Assembly: GCF_010091925.1 (NCBI RefSeq) | Contig: NZ_WVID01000013.1 | Span: forward strand, 1-64,000 | From: Nostoc sp. B(2019) | GTDB taxonomy: Bacteria > Cyanobacteriota > Cyanobacteriia > Cyanobacteriales > Nostocaceae | Reading direction: 5' to 3' | DNA: 64,000 nucleotides | Shown: positions 46,906 to 57,996 of the stretch, in pieces | How positions within the stretch are numbered: the first letter of the stretch is position 1 | Layout: each line of letters starts with the position of its first letter | Position numbers and translations under genes: made by a program | The notes under the pieces: model-generated | The model's input: the letters and a program-made list of their open reading frames with translations, nothing else | What the model was told of the DNA's origin: nothing | Databases searched by the model: none

Positions 46906-49900
46906 ATGACAACCGAACAGTTGACTAGAGACAGCGACAATTTAGATTTAAATCAGTTATTGAGAACGCTGGCTGCTGTCAAACAAGGTGACTTTTCTGT
47001 TCGGATGCCCATAGACCAAACTGGTATAGCGGGAAAAATCGCTGATACGCTCAACGATATTATTGACCAAAATGAGCGGATGGCGACAGAGTTACAGCGG
47101 ATGGGCGATGTTGTCGGTAAAGAAGGCAAAATCACTGAACGCGCTTCTTTAGGAGATGTTCGCGGTTCATGGTCAGATTGTGTGACTTCTGTCAATACTT
47201 TAATTACAGATTTAGTCCAACCAACAGCTGAAACTACGCGTGTAATCAGGGCTGTAGCTAATGGCGATCTATCCCAAACAATCGCTACAGAAATTGATGG
47301 CAGACCCCTCCAAGGTGAGTTTCTGCAAACTGCCAATATTGTCAACACGATGGTAGATCGGCTCGGTTCTTTTGCTAGTGAAGTCACACGGGTTGCCCGT
47401 GAGGTGGGAACAGAGGGTAAACTGGGCGTGCAAGCAGAAGTGCTGGGTGTGGCTGGCACTTGGAAAGATTTGACCGATAACGTCAACTTAATGGCGGGTA
47501 ATCTGACTGGTCAAGTTCGCAACATTGCCGAAGTTGCTACTGCGATCGCAAACGGCGACCTTTCCAAAAAAATCACTGTCAATGTTAAAGGCGAAATTCT
47601 GGAGTTGAAAAACACCGTCAACACGATGGTAGATCAACTCAATTCCTTTGCTAGTGAAGTAACGCGGGTTGCTCGTGAGGTGGGAACTGAAGGTAAGCTG
47701 GGTGTACAAGCAGAAGTGCGCGGCGTGGCAGGTACTTGGAAAGATTTGACCGATAATGTTAACTTGATGGCAGGAAATCTGACCGCTCAAGTCCGTAATA
47801 TTGCGGAAGTCACCACAGCGGTAGCCAACGGCGACCTTTCCAAGAAAATTACTGTCGATGTTAAAGGCGAAATTCTGGAGTTGAAAAACACCGTCAACAT
47901 CATGGTGGATCAACTCAATTCTTTTGCATCGGAAGTAACGCGGGTTGCCCGTGAGGTGGGTGCAGAAGGAAAATTAGGCGGTCAAGCGGAAGTTCGGGGA
48001 GTAGCAGGTACGTGGAAGGATTTGACCGATAGCGTGAACTTCATGGCGGGAAGCTTGACAGCACAGGTACGGAACATTGCTGAAGTTACCACGGCGGTGG
48101 CAAACGGCGACCTCTCCAAGAAAATTACTGTCGATGTCAAAGGCGAAATTTTGGAGTTGAAAAATACCATCAACACAATGGTGGATCAACTCAACTCCTT
48201 TGCAAGTGAAGTAACGCGAGTTGCGCGTGAGGTGGGAACTGAAGGTAAACTGGGCGTGCAAGCAGAAGTCCGGGGAGTGGCTGGTACTTGGAAAGACTTG
48301 ACCGATAACGTGAACTTAATGGCGGGTAATCTGACTGGTCAGGTACGGAACATTGCCGAAGTTGCCACAGCGATCGCTAGCGGTGATCTATCTAAAAAAA
48401 TCACTGTCGATGTCAGAGGTGAAATTTTAGAACTTAAGAACACCATCAATATAATGGTGGATCAACTCAGTTCCTTTGCAAGTGAGGTGACGCGGGTCGC
48501 CCGTGAGGTGGGAAGTGAAGGTAAGCTGGGTGTGCAAGCAGATGTCAAAGGTGTGGCTGGTACTTGGAAGGATCTCACCGACAGCGTGAACTTCATGGCG
48601 GGAAGTTTGACAGCGCAAGTACGGAACATTGCCGAAGTTACCACAGCTGTAGCCACAGGCGATCTTTCCAAGAAAATCACCGTCGATGTCAAAGGCGAAA
48701 TTTTAGAGTTGAAAAATACCATAAATACAATGGTGGATCAACTCAACTCCTTTGCCAGTGAGGTAACGCGAGTTGCTAGAGAAGTGGGAAGCGAAGGTAA
48801 ACTGGGCGTGCAAGCAGAAGTGCGCGGCGTGGCTGGGACTTGGAAGGACTTAACCGATAGCGTGAACTTCATGGCGGGAAGCTTGACGGCACAAGTACGG
48901 AATATTGCCGAAGTTACCACAGCTGTAGCCACAGGCGACCTTTCCAAGAAAATTACCGTCGATGTCAAAGGCGAAATTCTGGAGTTGAAAAATACTATTA
49001 ATACAATGGTGGATCAACTCAGTTCCTTTGCTAGTGAAGTAACGCGGGTGGCGCGGGAGGTGGGAACCGAAGGTAAACTAGGTGTCCAAGCAGATGTCAA
49101 AGACGTTGCTGGAACTTGGAAGGACTTGACCGACAGCGTGAACTTCATGGCGGGAAGTTTAACGGCACAGGTACGGAATATTGCCGAAGTTACAACTGCG
49201 ATCGCAAACGGCGACCTTTCCAAAAAAATCACTGTTGCTGTCAAAGGCGAAATTCTGGAACTCAAAAACACCATCAATATAATGGTGGATCAACTCAACT
49301 CCTTTGCTAGTGAAGTAACACGAGTTGCTAGGGAAGTCGGAAGTGAGGGCAAACTGGGCGTCCAAGCAGATGTGCGCGGTGTGGCTGGGACTTGGAAAGA
49401 CTTAACCGACAGCGTGAACTTCATGGCAGGAAGCTTAACAGCACAAGTCCGCAACATCGCCGCCGTCACCACCGCCGTGGCAAATGGCGACCTCTCCAAG
49501 AAAATCTCTGTTGATGTCAAAGGTGAAATTTTGGAGTTGAAAAATACCGTCAACACAATGGTGGATCAACTCAACTCTTTTGCATCAGAAGTTACAAGGG
49601 TTGCCAGGGAAGTGGGAACCGAGGGCAAACTGGGTGTACAAGCAGAAGTTAAAGGCGTTGCTGGCACTTGGAAGGATCTCACCGACAGCGTGAACTTCAT
49701 GGCGGGAAGCTTGACGGCGCAGGTGCGGAACATTGCCGAAGTTACCACAGCGGTGGCAAATGGCGACCTCTCCAAAAAAATCACCGTCGATGTTAAAGGT
49801 GAAATTCAAGAACTTAAAAACACCATTAACACAATGGTGGATCAGCTTAATTCCTTTGCATCAGAAGTTACAAGGGTTGCCCGTGAAGTGGGAACCGAAG

Positions 49901-52900
49901 GTAAGCTAGGCGTACAAGCCTACGTTAGAGGCGTGGCTGGGACTTGGAAAGATTTAACTGATAACGTTAACTCGATGGCGGGGAACCTTACCGGACAAGT
50001 GCGGAACATCGCCGAAGTTACCAAGGCTGTGGCGAATGGCGACCTATCCAAAAAAATCACCGTCGATGCCAAAGGTGAAATTTTGGACTTGAAAAATACG
50101 ACCAACACGATGGTGGATCAACTTAGTTCCTTTGCATCGGAAGTCACGCGGGTGGCGCGGGAAGTGGGAACTGAAGGAAAGTTGGGCGGACAAGCGCAAG
50201 TCCAAGGTGTGGCAGGCACTTGGAAAGATTTAACTGACAACGTTAACTCGATGGCAGGGAACTTGACAGCACAAGTGCGCGGTATTGCCAGAGTTGTAAC
50301 AGCGGTTGCGAATGGTGACTTAAAACGGAAACTCATGCTGGATGCTAAGGGAGAAATTGAAACCTTAGCAGAGACAATCAACGAAATGATTGATACCCTA
50401 GCAACGTTTGCCAATCAAGTAACCACAGTGGCGCGGGAAGTGGGAATTGAAGGGAAGTTAGGCGGACAAGCCAGAGTACCTGGGGCGGCTGGAACTTGGA
50501 AAGATTTAACAGATAACGTCAACGAACTTGCTGCTACTCTTACAACCCAGTTACGGGCGATCGCAGAAGTGGCTACAGCGGTAACGAAGGGCGATTTAAC
50601 CCGTTCAATTGCCGTGGAAGCGTTGGGCGAAGTGGCGATCCTCAAAGACAACATCAACCAGATGATCGCCAATCTGCGAGAGACAACCCAGAAAAACACC
50701 GAACAGGATTGGTTGAAGACTAACCTAGCCAAGTTTACCCGGATGCTTCAAGGGCAGCGAGACTTGGAAACTGTATCCAAATTGATTCTCTCAGAACTAG
50801 CTCCCTTAGTAGGAGCGCAACACGGCGTCTTCTTCCTGATGGAAGCCGCAGAGAATCAGTCGTATCTCAAACTGCTGAGTAGCTACGCTTATCGTGAACG
50901 CAAGCATCTAGCTAACCGCTTCCACTTGGGTGAAGGTTTGGTAGGACAATGCGCTTTGGAAAAAGAGCGAATTCTACTCACGGAAGTGCCAAGCGATTAT
51001 GTCAAAATCACCTCTGGTTTAGGAGAAGCGGCTCCTTTAAATGCCGTGGTGTTACCCGTTTTATTTGAAGGACAAGTGACGGCGGTGATTGAATTGGCTT
51101 CCTTCCGCCGCTTTAGCGAAATTCATCTGACATTCTTCGATCAACTCACCGAAAGTATTGCGATCGTCCTCAACACGATCGCAGCTTCCATGCGAACTGA
51201 AGAATTGCTGAAGCAGTCGCAATCTTTAGCTGAAGAACTACAAACCCAGCAAAGCGAACTCAGAGAAACCAACAAGCGCCTAGAACAACAAGCCCAATCA
51301 CTCAAAACCTCCGAAGATTTATTAAGAGGACAGCAAGAGGAACTACAACAAACCAACGCCGAATTAGAAGAAAAGGCAGAGTTATTAGCCTTACAAAAAC
51401 AAGAAGTTGAGCGCAAAAACCGCGAAATTGAACAAGCAAGACGGTCTTTGGAAGATAAAGCTGAACAATTAGCACTCTCGTCAAAATACAAGTCTGAGTT
51501 TCTCGCCAATATGTCCCATGAACTGCGGACACCGCTAAACAGCTTGTTGATTTTGGCTAGACTGTTGGCTGATAACGTCGAAAGCAACCTCACCGCTAAG
51601 CAAGTCGAATACAGTCGCACAATTTACTCAGCTGGTAACGACCTTTTAGCGTTAATCAATGATATTCTCGACCTTGCCAAGATTGAATCTGGAACCATGT
51701 CAATTGATATGACCCAGATGCTTTTGATAGAGTTGGGCGAACAAATTGAGCGCACCTTTGGGCAAATAGCTCAAAATAAAGGGCTTGCCTTCACAATTGA
51801 ATTGGCTTCGGAATTGCCACCAACCATCTATACTGATGCCAAACGCTTACAACAAGTACTAAAAAATCTGCTCTCTAACGCTTTTAAATTTACAGATCAA
51901 GGAGAGGTACGCTTGCAAATTGCGGTGGCAAAGCAGGGCTGGAGTTCAGACCAGCAAACCTTGAATCGCGCCCACACTGTGATTGCCTTCTCAGTCAGTG
52001 ATACGGGCATCGGCATTGCCCCCGAAAAGCAAAAAGTGATTTTTGAAGCATTTCAGCAAGCCGATGGCTCTACCAGTCGTAGATACGGTGGTACTGGATT
52101 AGGTTTATCAATTAGCCGCGAAATCGCCCGTCTCTTTGGCGGAGAAATAAAACTCGTCAGCAATCCCGGTCAAGGTAGCACGTTTACATTTTACCTACCG
52201 CAATTCAGTCCTGAGTCACGAGTGCCCAGTCCTGAGTCTACATCACAAACACTCCCCATTCCCCATTCCCCATTGCCCATTCCCCATTCCCCAATCCCTA
52301 TTCCCCATTCCCCACTCCTAGATGACGATCGCGCTACTATCGAAAATGGCGATCGCGTACTGTTGATTGTCGAAGATGATGTTAATTTTGCCCGTATCCT
52401 TTTAGATATGGCGCAACAGCAAGGATTCAAAGTCATAACTGCCCAAAATGGTAGTGCAGGTTTGGCGCTAGCACAGCAATTCCAGCCTTCAGCCGTTTTA
52501 CTAGATATTCGGATGCCAGAAATGGATGGTTGGACGGTGCTAGATCGTTTGAAGCATGACCCAAACACGCGTCACATTCCTGTACATATTATGACAGTTG
52601 AGGAAGGAAGACAGCGCAGTTTGCAACTAGGAGCGATCGCATATCTGCAAAAGCCCTTAACCAGCGAAACAATATCTGAAGCATTAACCAAAATTAGAGG
52701 TTTTATTGAGCGTCGGGTGAAGAATTTGCTGATAGTCGAAGATGATGATATTCAACGGCTGAGTATTGTGGAATTGGTTGGTAACAGCGATGTTGCTACC
52801 ACTGCCGTTGGTACTGGTGCAGCAGCCCTAGAAGCCATTCGCTCACAGCATTTTGATTGCCTCGTCCTCGATTTAGGGCTACCAGATATGACCGGGTTTG

Positions 52901-53523
52901 AACTGATCGAGCAGATCAAGCTTGAACCGAATGGCGAAACTTTACCAATTATTGTCTATACCGGCAGAGAAATTACCAAAGCCCAAGAAACTGAACTCAG
53001 GCGGATAGCCGAGACAATCATCGTCAAAAACGTGCGATCGCCCGAACGTCTCCTTGACGAAACAGCATTATTTTTACACCGAGTCCAAGCAAATTTACCT
53101 GGGCCAAAACAACAAATACTAGAACAATTGCATTCAATAGACTACTTACTCGTCGGTAAAAAAGTGCTAATTGTAGACGACGATATGCGTAATATCTTCG
53201 CGTTGACGAGTATGCTAGAACGCTATCAAATGCAGGTTCTATATGCTGAAAACGGCAGAGAGAGTATTGTATTACTGGAAAATACACCAGACATTGATAT
53301 TGTTTTGATGGACGTAATGATGCCAGAAATGGACGGTTACGAAACAACCCGCCTCATTCGCCAGAAGGAGCAATTTCAACCTTTGCCGATAATTGCCCTT
53401 ACCGCCAAAGCCATGCAAGGCGATCGCGAGAAATGTATTGAAGCAGGCGCATCAGACTACATCACCAAACCTGTAGATACTGAACAGTTACTTTCACTCT
53501 TGCGTGTTTGGCTATACCGATAG
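46906..53523 (+). CDS. Giant hybrid kinase: HAMP repeats-GAF-HK-REC3
   Basis: 2205 residues, no membrane segment. About 1-145 is a poorly matched HAMP start; about 148-1250 holds twelve 92-residue units each with '[16 protein letters not shown]' and '[20 protein letters not shown]'. Then GAF (about 1275-1430), coiled coil (1430-1525), H-box '[13 protein letters not shown]' (1536), ATPase ('[13 protein letters not shown]', 'DTGIGI', '[13 protein letters not shown]'), and three receivers (about 1820-1935, 1940-2060, 2085-2200). Their phosphoacceptors are in '[11 protein letters not shown]', 'VLDLGLPDM' and '[11 protein letters not shown]'. The layout resembles fungal Nik1/group III kinases. A Pro/Ser/His run between ATPase and first receiver comes from a genomic C-rich tract. 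Confidence 0.95.
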   Translation: MTTEQLTRDSDNLDLNQLLRTLAAVKQGDFSVRMPIDQTGIAGKIADTLNDIIDQNERMATELQRMGDVVGKEGKITERASLGDVRGSWSDCVTSVNTLITDLVQPTAETTRVIRAVANGDLSQTIATEIDGRPLQGEFLQTANIVNTMVDRLGSFASEVTRVAREVGTEGKLGVQAEVLGVAGTWKDLTDNVNLMAGNLTGQVRNIAEVATAIANGDLSKKITVNVKGEILELKNTVNTMVDQLNSFASEVTRVAREVGTEGKLGVQAEVRGVAGTWKDLTDNVNLMAGNLTAQVRNIAEVTTAVANGDLSKKITVDVKGEILELKNTVNIMVDQLNSFASEVTRVAREVGAEGKLGGQAEVRGVAGTWKDLTDSVNFMAGSLTAQVRNIAEVTTAVANGDLSKKITVDVKGEILELKNTINTMVDQLNSFASEVTRVAREVGTEGKLGVQAEVRGVAGTWKDLTDNVNLMAGNLTGQVRNIAEVATAIASGDLSKKITVDVRGEILELKNTINIMVDQLSSFASEVTRVAREVGSEGKLGVQADVKGVAGTWKDLTDSVNFMAGSLTAQVRNIAEVTTAVATGDLSKKITVDVKGEILELKNTINTMVDQLNSFASEVTRVAREVGSEGKLGVQAEVRGVAGTWKDLTDSVNFMAGSLTAQVRNIAEVTTAVATGDLSKKITVDVKGEILELKNTINTMVDQLSSFASEVTRVAREVGTEGKLGVQADVKDVAGTWKDLTDSVNFMAGSLTAQVRNIAEVTTAIANGDLSKKITVAVKGEILELKNTINIMVDQLNSFASEVTRVAREVGSEGKLGVQADVRGVAGTWKDLTDSVNFMAGSLTAQVRNIAAVTTAVANGDLSKKISVDVKGEILELKNTVNTMVDQLNSFASEVTRVAREVGTEGKLGVQAEVKGVAGTWKDLTDSVNFMAGSLTAQVRNIAEVTTAVANGDLSKKITVDVKGEIQELKNTINTMVDQLNSFASEVTRVAREVGTEGKLGVQAYVRGVAGTWKDLTDNVNSMAGNLTGQVRNIAEVTKAVANGDLSKKITVDAKGEILDLKNTTNTMVDQLSSFASEVTRVAREVGTEGKLGGQAQVQGVAGTWKDLTDNVNSMAGNLTAQVRGIARVVTAVANGDLKRKLMLDAKGEIETLAETINEMIDTLATFANQVTTVAREVGIEGKLGGQARVPGAAGTWKDLTDNVNELAATLTTQLRAIAEVATAVTKGDLTRSIAVEALGEVAILKDNINQMIANLRETTQKNTEQDWLKTNLAKFTRMLQGQRDLETVSKLILSELAPLVGAQHGVFFLMEAAENQSYLKLLSSYAYRERKHLANRFHLGEGLVGQCALEKERILLTEVPSDYVKITSGLGEAAPLNAVVLPVLFEGQVTAVIELASFRRFSEIHLTFFDQLTESIAIVLNTIAASMRTEELLKQSQSLAEELQTQQSELRETNKRLEQQAQSLKTSEDLLRGQQEELQQTNAELEEKAELLALQKQEVERKNREIEQARRSLEDKAEQLALSSKYKSEFLANMSHELRTPLNSLLILARLLADNVESNLTAKQVEYSRTIYSAGNDLLALINDILDLAKIESGTMSIDMTQMLLIELGEQIERTFGQIAQNKGLAFTIELASELPPTIYTDAKRLQQVLKNLLSNAFKFTDQGEVRLQIAVAKQGWSSDQQTLNRAHTVIAFSVSDTGIGIAPEKQKVIFEAFQQADGSTSRRYGGTGLGLSISREIARLFGGEIKLVSNPGQGSTFTFYLPQFSPESRVPSPESTSQTLPIPHSPLPIPHSPIPIPHSPLLDDDRATIENGDRVLLIVEDDVNFARILLDMAQQQGFKVITAQNGSAGLALAQQFQPSAVLLDIRMPEMDGWTVLDRLKHDPNTRHIPVHIMTVEEGRQRSLQLGAIAYLQKPLTSETISEALTKIRGFIERRVKNLLIVEDDDIQRLSIVELVGNSDVATTAVGTGAAALEAIRSQHFDCLVLDLGLPDMTGFELIEQIKLEPNGETLPIIVYTGREITKAQETELRRIAETIIVKNVRSPERLLDETALFLHRVQANLPGPKQQILEQLHSIDYLLVGKKVLIVDDDMRNIFALTSMLERYQMQVLYAENGRESIVLLENTPDIDIVLMDVMMPEMDGYETTRLIRQKEQFQPLPIIALTAKAMQGDREKCIEAGASDYITKPVDTEQLLSLLRVWLYR
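47347..50680 (+). repeat. 276-bp intragenic tandem repeat (12 HAMP units)
   Basis: Twelve units of 276 bp (92 codons). Units 3, 5, 6 and 9 share long blocks at DNA level (for example 'accgatagcgtgaacttcat' with small changes), while units 11 and 12 are diverged. The middle units look homogenised by recombination. Confidence 0.9.
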
Positions 53524-53554
53524 TTATAAAAATGTTATAGCCGTAGTCACATAA

Positions 53555-53745
53555 GAACTCTTGCAAAAATATTTTGTGGTATGGTTGATAATTTGGCAAT
53601 TTGCGATTATGAGATTTGATTAGCAGTGAAAATAGAGAAAGCTAAACGGCTTACTTCAAGAAAATTTAAGCGTATGACTGGAGTAAGCCGTCAAACCTTT
53701 GAGTTAATTGTGGATGTAGTTAAAGCTGATGCTAAATTGCTGCGC
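53555..53745 (+). pseudogene. 5' stump of an IS5-type transposase with its left end
   Basis: GAACTCTTGCAAAAAT (53555-53570) resembles the ends of MITE family 1. It is followed by a GTG start at 53626 and 'KAKRLTSRKFKRMTGVSRQT' + 'FELIVDVVKADA', the N-terminal helical region of cyanobacterial IS5/DDE transposases. Around 53737-53745 the match stops and the reverse strand becomes the AraC C-terminus. No catalytic DDE residues remain. Confidence 0.7.
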
Positions 53746-54650
53746 AGCTTGGCAATGTCACGATGCGGGGGAATACCAAATAGTTTTTTATATTCCCGGC
53801 TGAAATAAGACGCGTCATCGTAACCGACGCGAAAGCTGGCGCTCGCCACATCCATGTTTTCGCCGAGCATCAGACGGCGTGCTTCCTGAAGCCGTATTTG
53901 TTTCTGGAACTGCAAGGGACTCATTGCCGTAACAGACTTGAAATGAGAGTGAAAGCCTGACACGCTCATGCCGAGTTCGCGGGCTGTATCTTCGATTTTT
54001 AGCGGCTGATCAATGTTCTCGCGGATTTGCTTGACGACCTTGGAGATGCGTTGCACGTCGCCTTCCGTAGTGGTAAGCCGGCTGAGCCGCGCGCTCTGTT
54101 TTCCTTTTAAAAGCCGGTAGATGATCTCGCGGATGATGAGCGGTGCGAGAAACTTCATTTCGTCCGGCGTGTCAAATAGTTTCACCAATTTGACGACCGC
54201 TTCCAGCAAATCGGCATCAACCGGGCTGACATCCATCGCCTTGACTCTAGCGCCGCTTTTTATAGTTTCGATGCCGGATTCAATCATCACCGCAGCCACA
54301 AGCGCCGGATCGAGGTCTATGCGAAGATTCAAATAAGGTTTTTCCTCGGACGCTTCGACAACATTACTCATAATCGGCAAATCAAGCGTCGAGATTAAGT
54401 AATGACCGGAATCATAGTGAAATAATTCATCGTTCAAAAGCACATCCTTGCTGCCCTGGGCGATGACGCAGAAGGCGGGCTTTAATACGGATACCTCGCT
54501 CTCGGTTGGTTTCGACGATTGATATATGAAAATGCCTGGAAACACTTCCAAAAGGCTGTTATCGGGAGCGAGACGCATCATCCTTGCGATCAGCTCTTCC
54601 CGATTGATCTGCATCTTTTGCTTTTCAAATTCTGCTTCTTTATGGTTCAT
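53691..54650 (-). CDS. AraC-family transcriptional regulator
   Basis: 319 residues. AraC_N-type cupin start ('PGIFIYQSSKPTESEVSVLK', 'VLLNDELFHYDSGHYLI'), then two helix-turn-helix segments, 'IEDTARELGMSVSGFHSHFK' and 'VASASFRVGYDDASYFSREY', ending 'KKLFGIPPHRDIAKLR'. That is the normal end; the last 17 residues ('SNLASALTTSTINSKV') are read through the neighbouring transposase stump, so the original stop is lost. Coding DNA is visibly GC-richer than the surroundings. It is divergent from the hydrolase gene, which it probably controls. Confidence 0.88.
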   Translation of the reverse strand: MNHKEAEFEKQKMQINREELIARMMRLAPDNSLLEVFPGIFIYQSSKPTESEVSVLKPAFCVIAQGSKDVLLNDELFHYDSGHYLISTLDLPIMSNVVEASEEKPYLNLRIDLDPALVAAVMIESGIETIKSGARVKAMDVSPVDADLLEAVVKLVKLFDTPDEMKFLAPLIIREIIYRLLKGKQSARLSRLTTTEGDVQRISKVVKQIRENIDQPLKIEDTARELGMSVSGFHSHFKSVTAMSPLQFQKQIRLQEARRLMLGENMDVASASFRVGYDDASYFSREYKKLFGIPPHRDIAKLRSNLASALTTSTINSKV

Positions 54651-54659
54651 AAATTCATC

Positions 54660-54812
54660 TTAAACACTTTGTTTCTCTTCAGCACGTGACGCGGTTGATT
54701 TTTGGAGAATTGTCCGGTTTTTTTCGATGAACGTCCTCACACTATCCGTTTTCACGCCCGTAAAATTGAACTCATACAGCAAACGGTAGAAACGCTGCTG
54801 ATAAAAACCAGA
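54660..54812 (-). pseudogene. 3' remnant of a donor gene before araC-like
   Basis: A 50-codon open stretch, 'GFYQQRFYRLLYEFNFTGVK' + 'TDSVRTFIEKNRTILQKST', stops nine bases before the AraC ATG in the same direction. No start codon fits. Probably the tail of a gene that preceded araC in the source genome; family unknown. Confidence 0.4.
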
Positions 54813-54891
54813 TTAATATTTGGAGAAATGTCAGATTAATAGAGCAACAATTTCAATCTGTAAATCTGATAATGCAAAGGAGAAAAATTAT

Positions 54892-55968
54892 ATGAAATAT
54901 CTATTAATTTTAGGGATGATGACTCTTATGATCAGCGGGCAGGCTTACACACAAACAGAACAAAAAGAACAATCAAAAAACACAAAAGAAATGGAAAAAA
55001 TCACACCAAACGCATATACAACCTTTAACGTCAGCGATAACGTTACGATGTACAAGGTTACTTTTAAAAACCAATACAAAATGAATGTTGCGGGACATCT
55101 ATTTATCCCCAATAATTTAGATCAGAGTAAAAAACATTCGGCGATCATTGTTGGGCATCCAATGGGAGCTGTAAAAGAACAAAGTGCCAATGTGTATGCT
55201 GCTAATATGTCTGAACGAGGGTTTGTGACATTATCTCTTGACTTGTCTTTCTGGGGTGAGAGTGAGGGGGAACCACGCAACGCTGTTGCGCCTGATATTT
55301 ATGCTGAAGATTTCAGTGCAGCAGTTGACTTTCTTGGTACTCGTCCATTTGTTGACAGAAACCGAATCGGAATAATTGGAATTTGTGGTAGCGGAAGCTT
55401 TGTTATCAGTGCCGCTAAGATTGATCCGCGAATGAAAGCGATCGCAACTGTCAGCATGTACGATATGGGAGCAGCCAACCGAAATGCACTTAACCATTCG
55501 CTGACCCTTGAGCAGAGAAAGAAAATCCAGGAGGAGGCTGCAAAGCAACGTTATGTAGAGTTTACTGATGGTGAAACCAAATACACGAGTGGGACTGTAC
55601 ATAGGTTAGATGAAAACACACACCCTATCCAGCGTGAGTTTTATGATTTCTACCGTACACCAAGAGGTGAATACACGCCTAAAGGAGGTTCGCCGGAACT
55701 GACAACGCACCCGACGCTAAGCAGTAACGTTAAGTTTATGAATTTTTATCCGTTTAATGATATCGAAACGATTTCCCCTCGTCCTATGCTTTTCATCACG
55801 GGTGATCAGGCTCATTCTAGAGAGTTTAGTGAGGATGCCTACAAACGTGCAGCCGAACCCAAAGAATTGTATATCATTCCAAAAGCAGGACACGTTGATT
55901 TATATGACAGAGTTGAGTTAATTCCCTTTGATAAACTTACGTCATTTTTTACCGAACATTTAAAGTAA
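54892..55968 (+). CDS. Secreted alpha/beta hydrolase (dienelactone hydrolase-like)
   Basis: 358 residues from ATG 54892, which has AAAGGAG upstream; 54820 is rejected. Signal peptide 'YLLILGMMTLMISGQAYTQ'. 'VGHPMGAVKEQSANVYA' oxyanion region, nucleophile in 'IGICGSGSFVISAAKID' (G-x-C-G-S-G: Cys in place of Ser is possible, or the Ser two on), Asp in 'FITGDQAHS' and His in 'AGHVDLYD'. The family includes YcjY-like hydrolases, typical of Bacteroidetes and Proteobacteria rather than cyanobacteria. It is divergent from the AraC regulator, forming a regulator-enzyme cassette. Confidence 0.82.
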   Translation: MKYLLILGMMTLMISGQAYTQTEQKEQSKNTKEMEKITPNAYTTFNVSDNVTMYKVTFKNQYKMNVAGHLFIPNNLDQSKKHSAIIVGHPMGAVKEQSANVYAANMSERGFVTLSLDLSFWGESEGEPRNAVAPDIYAEDFSAAVDFLGTRPFVDRNRIGIIGICGSGSFVISAAKIDPRMKAIATVSMYDMGAANRNALNHSLTLEQRKKIQEEAAKQRYVEFTDGETKYTSGTVHRLDENTHPIQREFYDFYRTPRGEYTPKGGSPELTTHPTLSSNVKFMNFYPFNDIETISPRPMLFITGDQAHSREFSEDAYKRAAEPKELYIIPKAGHVDLYDRVELIPFDKLTSFFTEHLK

Positions 55969-56003
55969 CGTGAGTTTGGGATAAGAACCGAAGAATTATT
56001 GAA

Positions 56004-56040
56004 GAAACCGTCGTTGTATCTCAAACGACGGTTTCTTTTC
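56004..56040 (+). terminator. Rho-independent terminator of the hydrolase
   Basis: GAAACCGTCGTT-gtatctca-AACGACGGTTTC then TTTTC: a 12-bp perfect stem, 35 bases after the hydrolase stop. Confidence 0.9.
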
Positions 56041-56378
56041 AAGTAATTTCAACAATAATTGCAATAAATCTTTGTCATGATGATTGAATTCGTATTCGCA
56101 CTCATTCGAGCGCAAATAAAAGTTCTGTTAAAGATTGACTCTCGATTTTTAAGAAGCGGTCTAACTATTTATTATACGGAAAGTTTCTATATAATCTTTT
56201 TCTAAATCTTAATATATCAAGCATGACAGCTACCTTCTGTCTGAAATATACAGAAAATTTCTTTTTTACGTTCCCACAGCACTTTGCTATACTTGCCATT
56301 CGAGAAAAGAGATGCCAGAAATGTATCTAAATGCTTATTAATTGGCACACATATTCTTGTACAAACAACAGGAAACTA
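56041..56378. other. Spacer after the foreign island
   Basis: AT-rich, about 340 bases. I see no transposase 3' end matching the stump at 53626, so the other junction of the island lies somewhere here or is not IS-linked. No gene. Confidence 0.35.
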
Positions 56379-57047
56379 ATGGCAAATTTTGAAGTTATCG
56401 AACAAGAAGGGTTGCGTTTAGTCAAGATAAGTTTGCAAAACGAAACAGTACGTACTGAATCTGGTGCTATGTACTATATACGTGGCAACATTGCCATGCA
56501 ATCTAAACCGCCCTCTGCGGGTGGATTTTTGAAATCTCTAGCTACAGGTGAAAATATTTTTCGCCCCACTTATACAGGAAGTGGTGAATTATATTTGGAA
56601 CCTTCTTTGTCTGGATTTCACATCCTAGAATTAGATGGCAGTGAATGGATTTTGGATAGTGGTGCTTATTGGGCAAGTGATGGCAGTGTGGAAGTAGGAA
56701 TTGAGCGGAATAAATTAATATCTGGGTTAATCGGTGGCGAAGGTTTATTTCAAACCAAAGTCAAAGGCAGAGGTAAAGTGGTCATGGTAGCACAAGGGCC
56801 TGTAGAAGTTGTGCATTTACAAAATGACCGATTAGTAGTTGATGGCAACTTTGCGATCGCCCGCACAACTACCTTAAATTATCGTGTAGAAAAAGCCACT
56901 AAATCTTTCTTCGGTTCTATGACTTCTGGTGAATTTTTAGTCAACACTTTCGAGGGAACTGGTACTGTCTTACTAGCACCTGTTCCTTACTGGCAAGTGA
57001 TGTTGCTACGTCAAATTACAGCCGCAATTCCCAAAACTTCTAGCTAG
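56379..57047 (+). CDS. AIM24 family protein
   Basis: 222 residues from ATG 56379 (AGGA eight bases upstream; upstream start 56331 adds 16 residues without a ribosome site). 'NETVRTESGAMYYIRGNIAM' and 'GGFLKSLATGENIFRPTYTG' are AIM24 signatures; beta-solenoid-like fold. Yeast AIM24 is mitochondrial; bacterial members are of unknown role. Monocistronic with its own terminator. Confidence 0.88.
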   Translation: MANFEVIEQEGLRLVKISLQNETVRTESGAMYYIRGNIAMQSKPPSAGGFLKSLATGENIFRPTYTGSGELYLEPSLSGFHILELDGSEWILDSGAYWASDGSVEVGIERNKLISGLIGGEGLFQTKVKGRGKVVMVAQGPVEVVHLQNDRLVVDGNFAIARTTTLNYRVEKATKSFFGSMTSGEFLVNTFEGTGTVLLAPVPYWQVMLLRQITAAIPKTSS

Positions 57048-57073
57048 GAATCATCAATAGGCTTAAAAAGTAA

Positions 57074-57136
57074 GGAATTAAATATTAAGTATTCAGAACC
57101 CTGAGAATCAGACCTTAATATTTTAATTCCTTTTTT
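57074..57136 (+). terminator. Rho-independent terminator of the AIM24 gene
   Basis: GGAATTAAATATTAAG ... CTTAATATTTTAATTCC followed by TTTTTT; stem of about 16 bp with one bulge. Confidence 0.88.
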
Positions 57137-57192
57137 ATACTTGATTTTAGTAAAATACAATGTCGGAATTATGATGATATTTTTGATTGATT

Positions 57193-57594
57193 TTAACCAA
57201 AAGCAAAATTGTATAACACCACAAAGTTAACCAACGGAATAATCATTAGCAAAATTAGCCAGGGATTTTTCCCCAGTTTCTTGACAATATTTACAAAGGC
57301 AATAATTAAAAAAATCAAAGCAACAATATTAACCAAAGGTATAAACAGTCCAATAATCCACCAAGGGGACTGATCACCAGCTTTTAACATTATCCAATTA
57401 TTCAGAATAGGAACCCATGCAAACCAAGCGTTAGGCTCTCCTAGTTTTTGGTAGATTTTGTAGAAGCAATAAGAACCGAAAACATAGCCAACAATCCCAA
57501 ATATTAAACCAAGGAATCCTCCTGCACTACCAGAACTCTGGTCAGACTGAGCAAGAAAATACATCAAACTCCAATCGTAGGTTAGTAAAAGCAT
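57193..57594 (-). CDS. DUF5684 family small membrane protein
   Basis: 133 residues from ATG 57594, preceded by AGAGG; ATG 57624 adds ten residues. Three membrane segments: 'FLGLIFGIVGYVFGSYCFYK', 'WWIIGLFIPLVNIVALIFLI', 'WLILLMIIPLVNFVVLYNFA'. 'LGEPNAWFAWVPILNNWIML' with the repeated 'IPLVN' motif is the DUF5684 signature. Role unknown; convergent with AIM24. Confidence 0.82.
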   Translation of the reverse strand: MLLLTYDWSLMYFLAQSDQSSGSAGGFLGLIFGIVGYVFGSYCFYKIYQKLGEPNAWFAWVPILNNWIMLKAGDQSPWWIIGLFIPLVNIVALIFLIIAFVNIVKKLGKNPWLILLMIIPLVNFVVLYNFAFG

Positions 57595-57996
57595 TTTTAC
57601 CTCTGGTAAGTTTAAAAAGAACAATTTCCACCTTGCTATCTTAAAAATACTTACAGAGGTAATAACTTAAGCAAAAGTTTAGTTTTATGTAAGAAAATGA
57701 TACATTCTATATCCAAGTGCTGTTTCAGGAATCTCATAACATTAGACTTCTTGCATAAGTCGAGATTTGTTAAATCGAACTACAGATAAATACCGATAAA
57801 CACAGCGAAAAGTTCTGTAGGTGGAGAGAAGTCTGAGCGCCAACGGCGGAAGCTGCCGCTCTGACTTCTCTCTGTGGTTTCATTTTCAGAAAATCGACTT
57901 TTGCAAGAATAATAATTTAGCGTGAGCTTCTAACAAAAGGGATTCGTTATGCCTTAACATCTGTTTGCATTATTAGCGTCCTTCTCTGTGTCTTCT
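57595..57996. other. Intergenic holding MITE copy C
   Basis: Contains the MITE-like element 57744-57909. The rest is AT-rich with the likely DUF5684 promoter; no gene. Confidence 0.4.
57744..57909. mobile_element. MITE-like element, family 1, copy C
   Basis: Left end AGACTTCTTGCATAAGTC, right end GACTTTTGCAAGAA. The internal 'gaactacagataaataccg' block matches copy B, with a GC-rich 'gagcgccaacggcggaagc' segment inserted. Confidence 0.65.

Noticed and set aside
47488-50732. Many minus-strand open frames inside the giant kinase
   Set aside because: Shadow frames of the HAMP repeats; they repeat with the same period and have no independent start signals.
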